From assembly GCA_018350325.1 (NCBI GenBank), contig JAEVLN010000008.1, positions 1,302,001 through 1,366,000 on the forward strand: 64,000 nucleotides of DNA. Reading direction: 5' to 3'. This document shows positions 57,191-64,000 of this stretch, piece by piece. Under the pieces are notes generated by a model. That model was not told the origin of the DNA. It saw only the letters and a program-made list of their open reading frames with translations, and did no database searches. Numbering within the stretch: the first letter of the stretch is position 1; every line of letters begins with the position of its first letter. This DNA is from Globodera rostochiensis (Eukaryota > Nematoda > Chromadorea > Rhabditida > Heteroderidae). The position numbers and the translations under genes were made by a program.

Positions 57191-58227
57191 TCCGACGGAT
57201 TTGGCATCCGGTGGGGGGACATTTGTGCCTTAAACTTTTGGTCACTTTCCTTTCGTTTAGGGGGCTCGACTTAAAACATCGACCGACGTGAAGCAAAAGG
57301 AAAGCCGTAGATTTTTGAACAATTCGCATTATTATTTATTTTTTAACCTGTTTTATAAATTAATTATTTCATAAAAAGGAGATTTTCAACTTATTTGTGG
57401 GGCCTCAACCCCAAGGCAATCCCTCCCACCCCTCTCCCACTAAAGTCCTTCCCTCTCCCATTACTGTGACCACTGACCGCCCCCCACGCCCATTCACACC
57501 CCCCCCCCCCCCTCAAATTCCAACCATTCATTTGCCTACCAATACACCGATTCAGAAAGAATTGCCTTTTCTTAGTGAATCTTTCATTAAAACTCTTGAA
57601 CATTAAACAACGTGAAATGGCGCCTTTGCATGGTCGGACCAGAATTAGGGGTATGTTTCTACAAATTTGGATTAAACCCCCACTCATCTCATTAAAACAA
57701 TATTTGACTCCATTTGTTGGCGCTAGGACAAAATCACTAACGGACAAAATCCCTAATAAGCCAAAAGCGGACAAAATCACTAATACCTAATTAGTGATTT
57801 CGTCCGCTTTTGGCTTATTAGGGATTTGTAATGACACGCATTTTTTTACCTCCGCCATTTATTTCGTTGATATGTAAAAGTGTACTTACTGTGAATGTGT
57901 AAAAGATGCTGGTTATCTCACAAAAGTTATTTCATTTATGAATGCTTTTTTCTGCTCCACCGAAAGGCACTTTTGTTTAGATTTTATCGAGCAAATCGGC
58001 AAATCAAAGTAATTGGCATTCTTTTACAGTGTTTAGGGAGGGCTGTTTTTACACTTTACACTCTTTTTATTGAGAATATATACATAAATAACTCTTTTAT
58101 CAGCCATTTCTTCTTTGTCTTCCGACTAAAATTGCCAAGATCAGTCGTCCAGCATTTTGATATTTATTTTGCAATTGCTCATTCTGGTAGGATTTCGTCC
58201 ATATCACTGAATTTAACGGGGTAAACG
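57191..58227. other. Intergenic with a strong palindrome
   Basis: 57,400-57,530 is C-rich. 57,745-57,828 is a near-perfect inverted repeat (separate entry). The remainder is AT-rich with no gene that I can support. Confidence 0.5.
57745..57828. repeat. Hairpin-forming inverted repeat, 39-40 nt arms
   Basis: The left arm (57,745-57,784, beginning CAAAATCCCTAATAAGCC) and the right arm (57,790-57,828, ending GGCTTATTAGGGATTTG) are reverse complements except for one extra A and one base change, with a 5-nt loop. The motif GGCGCTAGGACAAAATC just upstream (57,718) also appears, inverted, at about 18,878-18,905 beside the G-run minisatellite, so a dispersed family exists. Confidence 0.85.
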
Positions 58228-58475
58228 ATGGGATGGCGTTATTCTCGACCCCCCCCCCCAGCGATGGGATGGCCTTATTCTCGACCCCCCCCCAGCGATG
58301 GGATGGCCTTTTTCTCGACCCCCCCCCCCCCCCCAGCGATGGGATGGCCTTATTCTCGACCCCCCCCCCCCCCAGCGATGGGATGGCCTTATTCTCGACC
58401 CCCCCCCCCCAGCGATGGGATGGCCTTATTCTCGACCCCCCCCCAGCGATGGGATGGCCTTATTCTCGACCCCCT
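58228..58475. repeat. C-run minisatellite, about 35-42 bp units
   Basis: Seven units of GCGATGGGATGGCCTTATTC plus TCGACC and a C run of 8-17, ending in A. Unit 1 has GGCGTTATTC and unit 3 GGCCTTTTTC. Frames across it encode MGWPYSRPPP repeats and are not considered genes. Confidence 0.9.
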
Positions 58476-59317
58476 CCCCGACCGCCATCCAACGGCATTC
58501 TCTCGCTCATCTCCTTCCAATTGTTTATTGGTGCCCCCATTCGGTGCCTCTCGCGTTGATTATGCAATTCCCCCAAGCCGGGTCATCAGCAGCCCATCCC
58601 CTCTCTTCTGCCCCCCTCCTATCTCTGAGTCCGACCCCGCCATCCCGACCCCCCCTCCCCCGAGAGTGAACACCGAGGGGAAAGGAGGGGGGGGGGGGGG
58701 GGGGAAGGGAGGGGATGACCTCACTCGGCTCATCTGCTTGTTGCTTCTGCTGCTGACGGTGGTGAAAAACAAAAAATGGCGGGAAACGGAAAAGAGTAAA
58801 TAGTAAAAAGGAGGAATGAGAAAGTATTGAGGGGAGGGGGACATCAGAATACAGTATCCGTTCAATCTTTTACCTTAAATTAGCGAAAATGGAAATATCG
58901 TAAAATGGGATTTATGTACTGTACAAATTTATTCGAGCTTGGCTCCATTAGTGAATGTTTTGGTGGAGCTGAATAACCAGGGAGCTCAACTCATCTACAA
59001 GAAATGGCATTTTTATGGCCTTTTTTCTTAAGGAATTTTTGAAAAACAAATTTTTCGAGGGGAGGGTGAAGAGGAAAGGTCCGGGCGGCGCCGAAAGGCG
59101 CCGTCGAGAACCTTTTTTTGAAGATTTTAACTTTAAATTGTACGAATCAAGGAGCACTATTTTCGGGAAATCCTCATTTTTTTCTCAAAAAATGAGAATT
59201 TTCACAAAGTTCTAAAATATGGCAAAATTATGGCATTTGCCATAAAAACAGGGAAATTTGAGCTTCTTTTGAATAACTCCACCTAATTATTCGCTGTTAC
59301 GCTTCGCTTTCTCTCAG
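58476..59317. other. Region upstream of the nuclear receptor
   Basis: G and C runs at 58,658-58,704. 58,995-59,110 holds a repeat with CATTTTTATGG..TTTCTTAAGGAATTTT (also near 33,895-33,945) and a diverged GC hairpin (59,081-59,108). A 5' exon or promoter of the receptor gene may be here but could not be identified. Confidence 0.4.
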
Positions 59318-60751
59318 ATCCGAAGGCTCCGTACTTGCCCAGTTACCTGACCAGGGGCCAAAAGTGCGTGGTCTGTGGAGACACGGCCACCGGATTGCAC
59401 TATCGGTCAATCAATCCTTTTCAATGGGCCGCTAAAATTAATCCTCGCATTTGCAGGGCCATCACTTGCGAAGGCTGTAAAGGCTTCTTTAGAAGAGCCT
59501 TCCAAAGGGCGATGCATTTTGAATGTAAGGGACAGAAAAAGTGTCCGATCGGAAAGGACACCCGAAACGGATGTCAGCAGTGCCGGTTGGACAAATGTTT
59601 GGCTCAAGGGATGGACCCTCAACGTGAGTGAATGGGAGAAGAGGGGAAAGCAAAGTGTAATTAACACGGAAATTGACTGACACTTTTTCTATTTGCATTA
59701 TTCCCCCCCCCCCCTAATTTAGTTGTGTTGAATGAGCCGCAACGCGTCGCTAAAAAGTCACTGATCGAACGAAATCGCATTCGGAAGCAGTTGGAACGAA
59801 TGCAAAACCGCGTCAGGAGAGCGATGTTTGTGAAGGAAGCGACCACCGACGGGGAGGAGGGTATTTGCCTTCGGGCGTTTATAAGAAAGTGCGCAAGGGA
59901 ATATTGCGCACGTGTGGACAATTGCGTGGTGATGAACATGGAACTGTTCGGGAGGGTGCCACAGAATAAACAGTTCTTCATGTTCTGGGGTCACCTGCTG
60001 GAGAGAATGATCGCGTTTAGCAACAGCTTCGCCGAATTTGCAGCTGTATGTTTTTGAAGACAATTGTATTTTCAAGGAATTTTTTGAAGGACTTAAATAT
60101 ATAAATGAATTAACACATTTTACAGTTGGACCTCACGGACAGCTTAGCCCAGTTGAGCTGGCTTCCTGCCATTCTGTTCAACGGACTTCAACCACTGGCG
60201 GAGGACCGTTCTTTGCTTCTGTTCAATAATTCGGGGGAAATTGTTCAGAGTGAAGAGAGTGGGCTTGGAGACAGTTTGGTGGTAATTGCCGGGGAAGGAA
60301 GCGCCGAAGGAGAGGGGGCTCCTCCAATGGAGATTGGGCCCCCAGGGATAGAATCCCCCGAGGGGCTTCACTTGCCCACAGAGTTTCTGGAGGGTCTCAG
60401 CTGGCTGAGCCGGTCCTTGGTCAGCTTGCAGCTGTCCCATGCTCAGCTTGGCCTCTCCACTGCCTTTCTTCTCTTCCGCAATTTTCAGGTCTTCTAATTT
60501 TAATCGATAAAACCAATTTATTCCCAAATATTCAGACAAATGAAATGCAAATTCTCCGCAACGAATTGATGAGGGCGCTTCAGTTGGCCACCCAGGAGAA
60601 TATGGCACTTGGGGAAAGCGCCGATGAACGGATGGCATATTGGCCGGTTCTGTTGGGCAAACTTGCGCAAGTGGTTGCATTTGCTGAAGAGCATCAAAGC
60701 CAATTATTAGCCAGAGAAAATGCGAAGGAATTCGCCAAACTTTTCACATAA
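59318..60751 (+). CDS. Nuclear hormone receptor, thyroid-receptor-like; 5' end missing
   Basis: Five exons (about 59318-59405, 59457-59623, 59723-60045, 60126-60488, 60536-60751) keep frame for about 384 residues, with the N-terminal exon not found. The DNA-binding domain begins [20 protein letters not shown] and continues [20 protein letters not shown] (P box CEGCKG), then [20 protein letters not shown] and [14 protein letters not shown]. The hinge [20 protein letters not shown] closely resembles the vertebrate thyroid receptor segment LVLDDSKRVAKRKLIEQNR, and PSYL before the first finger also matches. The ligand-binding domain is divergent ([40 protein letters not shown]) and includes an acidic Gly/Pro-rich insert (about 60,240-60,370). 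This is an NR1-type receptor; NR1A affinity is inferred from these motifs only. Confidence 0.85.
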
Positions 60752-61663
60752 TTAATAAAAATAATAAATTTAATATTCAAATAATTAAATAAATTTAATA
60801 TTCAAATAATTAAAGACAATGAGAACCTTTCAGCAATTCCCTTCAACAGTTAGAACACTTTACAAAGCATTCCCTCCCATTTTTGCTTAGATTTTTCATA
60901 TTTTGCGAGAGCGGGCCTACCCAAAAGAATTCGTGCAATTCTGTAAATAGCAGACAGACGGAAATGGATAGAAAAGGATCAAAAATCGATGAATTTTTGC
61001 TTACCTTGCCTATTTTAATTTTGCCTATTTAGTTTTTGTTTAATAAATAACAAAGTTTTGGACAAAAGTGTGAGTCGCATTTAAAGTGTCTCTTTTTGCA
61101 TAGAAAAACTTATAAATTGGAAAATCAACAAAAATGCCCAAAAAAGCGTCCTCCGATTCGCGGAGGGCTTGGCTTCTGGTGTGCTTTTGCTTTTCCATTC
61201 ATATTGCCACCACAAATTGTTCGATCGGGTCCGGGGTTCAAAATTGGTCGAAATAAATCTCAGATTCAGAATCTACGCCCTCGAATATCCCTAGAAAAAT
61301 CATTTTATGGACTTTGAAAAACATACCCTCGAGGATTTTTTCCCCAAAATGACCTTATTTTCAGTGTATTTTTGGGATGTCGGAATCAACTCTTTTGTCC
61401 GTTTTTGGCGAACCGCCGGACCTTTTGTCGTTTTCCCCACTACCGGACCTTTTGTCTAGATATAAACAATCCAAACTAGAAAAAAATGCTAAAAAAAAAT
61501 TTCTTCAACACTTTCAATTTTCCTGTATAGGCCACCAGTGATAAAAATTTCAGCTCGACCGGTTCAGCCTGAGTATTCAAACCACTAAAAAAAGCTTGAC
61601 CCTATATTTTTGTTACACACTTTATTTTGCAGAATTATTGTAATCAAAGTAACCGCCTAAATT
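60752..61663. repeat. Intergenic with dispersed AT-rich repeat
   Basis: 61,180-61,330 carries the TCGGGTCCGGGGTTCAAAATT..GGTCGAAAT block seen (in either orientation) near 7.2 and 11.1 kb. 60,755-60,815 has short ATTTAATATTCAAATAATTAA repeats next to the receptor's polyadenylation-like signals. No gene seen. Confidence 0.5.
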
Positions 61664-63273
61664 ATGGAAGACGGAAAACGGCTTGTGGAGTTTTTGGAGC
61701 TCTTAAATCAATTGGTTTTAGTGGAACAAAAAATTGTGACCGCAACTTACATTCTTCGTCACACACCGCTGAATGCCTTCCAAACCCAAAAGTTATTTTT
61801 CTGACTCTCTTTAAAAAGAATTTACTTTTTCTTTAGACTTATGCAGGAATTTCTCGAGTCCAATTCCGCTGTAAGTGCCAATTATTATCTGTTAGGATTG
61901 CTTAAAGGAGGACCGGGAAAGAAGCATTGTGCCATTGTGAGAAGAGAGGAGCTGACGAGTGCCAAGCGACGTTTAACCAAATTATACATTTGCAGCATAT
62001 TCTCCGTTCAGACAGCTCGCTTTGATGTTCCAAAATTACATCCTTTTCGGAACTGTCATTTATTCATAGCCATTTTAGTCTCTGGAATCTGTGTTAAGAG
62101 CTGATTGGATGGACCAGACCGCTCCCGTGCTGTTCAAAGGGTTTCTGAGGGATTCCGAGGCAGAAAATGCGTATAGAATATGGACAAAGGTGATAGTTAC
62201 TGTTGGAGAACGGCGAAAGGTTTAATTGTACTGACAAAACTGCCATACCCAGAAAAAATGGTTTTTTTTTTTTTTTTTTTACAATTTGCGTTTTCACAGG
62301 GTCGTTTACAATCGGACCTTTGCAGTCTCAGCCCAATTTCTCAGCCAAAAGGCAAAAAGGATGGGGAGGAAGTGAACGAAGAGGCGGGCGATGAAGAAGA
62401 AATGGAGGAAAGCCTCGAATTGAAGAAGTCCAAGCGCAAGCCCTTCAGACGTCCAATTTTATTTACACCAATGACCAAGGAGGAGGAAAAACAGCAGGTC
62501 CAATCATATGCAAAAATGCAGTAAAAACGAAAAATGCACCCCAGGCCCGTAACCAGGGGTGGCCGAGGGGGCAGGTGCAGGCCAGGGGAGGGGGTATGCC
62601 CCCCCCCCCGCCGAAATGTTTTTTGAGAAAAAAACCATAGGGAGACCCTTTTGCTATGCAAAATTTGTAATTTTTGGACCGATTTTCTTAACAAATTCCA
62701 TCAAAAGAAAAAAACTTGCATTTTGCGGCCCCCCTCCCCCCGAAATTTTTTCTGGGTACGGCCCTGCAAGGGCGTAGTCAGGATTTTTTCAGGGAGGGCT
62801 GATTCAAGAAAAATTCGGTTTTTAGGAATGGGAGGTCCGACGGTGCCGTCAAGCGCCGCCGGGTTTTTTTTGAACATTTTAAACTATATTTGTTAAGAAA
62901 ATTGGTAAAAAAATGATTAATTTTGCAAAACAAAAGGTCCCCCCTATGATCTTTTTACTCAAATTTCATTTCGGGGGGGGGGGCTGCAGCCTCCCGCCCT
63001 GGATACGCCCATTCGGCAATGGCTCTACCGCAAAAAAAGAAAATGATTTCGTTTCCTGTCAATTCTTTGCCGTTCATTTCGCAGATAGTCGTCGAGAGTC
63101 GTCCCAGTAGAGAAAAAAACAGTGGCAGCGGAGATTTGCCTTCGGCCCACCCACCAGCCAAACGACCGATGGCGCAGCCCATCAAAAGGGAGACAAAACA
63201 ACCGAAGACAAACTCCGCGCCGAAGAGTGGAGGAAGCAAACAGACGACCATATTCAGTTTTTTCAAAGGATGA
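61664..63273 (+). CDS. POLD3: DNA polymerase delta subunit 3 (p66/Cdc27-like)
   Basis: POLD3 is the accessory subunit that tethers polymerase delta to PCNA and acts in break-induced replication. Exons 61664-61791, 61837-62054, 62101-62189, 62300-62497 and 63085-63273 hold frame for 273 codons plus stop. The N-terminal winged-helix part reads LVLVEQKIVTATYILRHTPL, SANYYLLGLLKG, KHCAIVRREELTSAKRRLTK and LYICSIFSVQ, aligning with human POLD3 (DQNKIVTYKWLSYTL, HKVAVVREDKLEAVKSKL, IHVYSIQ). The C-terminus QTTIFSFFKG is a PCNA-interacting peptide, in the usual terminal place. It is shorter than human POLD3 (466 aa) because the disordered middle is short. Exon 4 is nearly identical to an exon of the ZNF800-like gene. 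Intron 4 (587 nt) is filled with two small elements. Confidence 0.85.
62300..62497 (+). other. POLD3 exon 4, copy of a ZNF800-like exon
   Basis: 198 nt, phase 0 at both ends, acceptor TTTTCACAG and donor CAGCAG/GTCCAA. It encodes GEEVNEEAGDEEEMEESLEL and KKSKRKPFRRPILFTPMTK. It matches 40552-40355 (minus) at 187 of 198 positions by eye; nine of the 11 differences fall in the first 60 nt. A poly-T run (62,264-62,280) just upstream separates it from exon 3. Confidence 0.85.
62542..62766. mobile_element. Small inverted-repeat element in POLD3 intron 4
   Basis: The left end is CAGGCCCGTAACCAG; the right end on the other strand is CAGGGCCGTACCCAG. The interior contains C runs and GAAATGTTTTTTGAGAAAA-type sequence as at 52.3 kb. 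The flanking duplication is not evident, perhaps because a second element abuts it. Confidence 0.65.
62767..63012. mobile_element. Second small element abutting the first, POLD3 intron 4
   Basis: It begins CAAGGGCGTAGTCAGG and ends near GGATACGCCC (other strand GGGCGTATCC). It contains a diverged GC hairpin (62,836-62,861) and a G run (62,974-62,983) before CTGCAGCCTCCC, as in the 52.3 kb element. Borders are approximate. Confidence 0.5.
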
Positions 63274-63714
63274 AAAGGAGAAAAACATTTTGTTCTTTAT
63301 GTCATTTACTTACATTTGTTGAAAATTCAAGGACGAAAACGAATAATAAGTATTTTAACGGGCATAAGAACATTAAAGTCCATTAGTTTAAGCCTTCCCT
63401 TGTGTGCCAGCAGGCATGATCTAGATTTTAAAAACACTTATAAAAGACGATATTCAATCAGTGTTAAATCATGTATTAGATGAAAGCATATGACGAATCT
63501 GATATCATATTCGTGATCACTCATCAGCGACCTCAAGCAGAGAAAAACCCTTTTACTATCTCGCTTTTCCCTTTGATCTCTAACATGTTCTCTCATCTTT
63601 TTTAACCAACAAAAAAGTATCCCGAACTTCGATACGCTTAAATTCATTTGTATAAGACTTATAGTCAACGTTCAAAATTTTCAGACCAAATTTTTCAAAA
63701 TTATCCAAACTCCA
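63274..63714. other. 3' region of POLD3, AT-rich intergenic
   Basis: No gene recognised. It contains CTATCTCGCTTTTCCCT at about 63,556, also present near 51,150, suggesting another dispersed repeat. Confidence 0.4.
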
Positions 63715-63988
63715 CCTTTTTTGTTATAACTTAGTTCAAAGTCAACCAAACCAAACATTCTTGGATGTAATAAGTAGAAGCTTACAAAGGCAAAAGCTAA
63801 GCGATTCGACTTAAACAAAGAAAGTTATGGCGTCACCACGACAAAAAAAGGCAATTTGTACAGGTTTTAAACCTATAACTTTTTTTTGAAAAGACGAATC
63901 GATTAGCTTTTGCCTTTGTAAGCTTCTACTTATTACATCCAAGAATGTTTGGTTTGGTTGACTTTGAACTAAGTTATAACAAAAAACT
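63715..63988. repeat. Fold-back element with arms of about 93 bp
   Basis: The left arm (about 63,715-63,808, starting TTTTTTGTTATAACTTAG) and the right arm (about 63,895-63,988, ending CTAAGTTATAACAAAAAA) are reverse complements with only a few mismatches, around a loop of about 85 nt. The arms include CAACCAAACCAAACATTC and AAGCTTACAAAGGCAAAAGC. The window ends 12 nt later in GTCGGCGCCGA, which may start another GC hairpin copy, so the full element may be longer. Confidence 0.85.
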
Positions 63989-64000
63989 TGTCGGCGCCGA

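Overview
The window is eukaryotic and almost certainly nematode nuclear DNA. Genes are split by many short GT-AG introns (often 42-50 bp). There is an Argonaute of the nematode-specific WAGO type, and one gene start sits directly behind a pyrimidine-AG acceptor of the kind used for spliced-leader addition. Very long G/C homopolymer runs, G- or C-rich minisatellites and many small inverted-repeat transposons fill introns and intergenic DNA. A plant-parasitic (tylenchid, perhaps cyst) nematode is my best guess, but that is inference. No rRNA, intact tRNA, CRISPR, phage or bacterial gene was seen.

Layout. 1-10.2 kb: no recognisable gene; purine/G-run DNA, then AT-rich DNA with a 909-bp hAT-like element. 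10.2-14.8 kb (+): Neuralized E3 ubiquitin ligase, rebuilt as 13 exons/778 aa. 15.9-20.2 kb (-): FGFRL1-like three-Ig receptor (5 exons/674 aa) whose first intron holds a G-run minisatellite. 20.4-22.4 kb (-): N-terminal part of a WAGO Argonaute (11 exons/437 aa) without MID/PIWI. 23-25 kb: C-rich minisatellite. 25.3-26.3 kb (+): a 60-aa secreted peptide precursor ending in an amidation/tribasic signal. 27.2-28.8 kb (-): odd-skipped three-finger factor (5 exons/421 aa). 28.8-34.6 kb: gene-poor. 34.6-36.6 kb (-): SR splicing factor of the SRSF4/5/6 (RSP-1/2) type. 37.1-37.7 kb (+): unknown 146-aa protein. 37.9-42.8 kb (-): ZNF800-like zinc-finger protein. 43.3-46.0 kb (+): BCKDHA. 46.4-47.3 kb (-): tentative cysteine-rich gene. 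47.7-50.9 kb (-): SSRP1 of the FACT complex. 51.8-53.0 kb (+): unknown 281-aa protein. 53.6-55.9 kb (+): phosphoglycerate kinase. 56.7-57.2 kb (+): small secreted protein with a repeated tryptophan motif. 59.3-60.8 kb (+): nuclear receptor resembling thyroid hormone receptors. 61.7-63.3 kb (+): DNA polymerase delta subunit POLD3 (5 exons/273 aa). A fold-back repeat ends the window.

The genes are mostly unrelated housekeeping, developmental and chromatin genes, not one pathway. The most striking structural observation is a 198-nt, phase 0-0 exon that occurs at about 94% identity in both the ZNF800-like gene (- strand, 40.4 kb) and POLD3 (+ strand, 62.3 kb), in frame in both. Other points of interest are the shortened Argonaute lying 237 nt upstream of the FGFRL1 start on the same strand, the amidated-peptide precursor, and at least four short elements with matched 8-9 bp target-site duplications. 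Exon boundaries were derived by eye from splice motifs, reading frame and remembered family conservation; no alignment or search was run.
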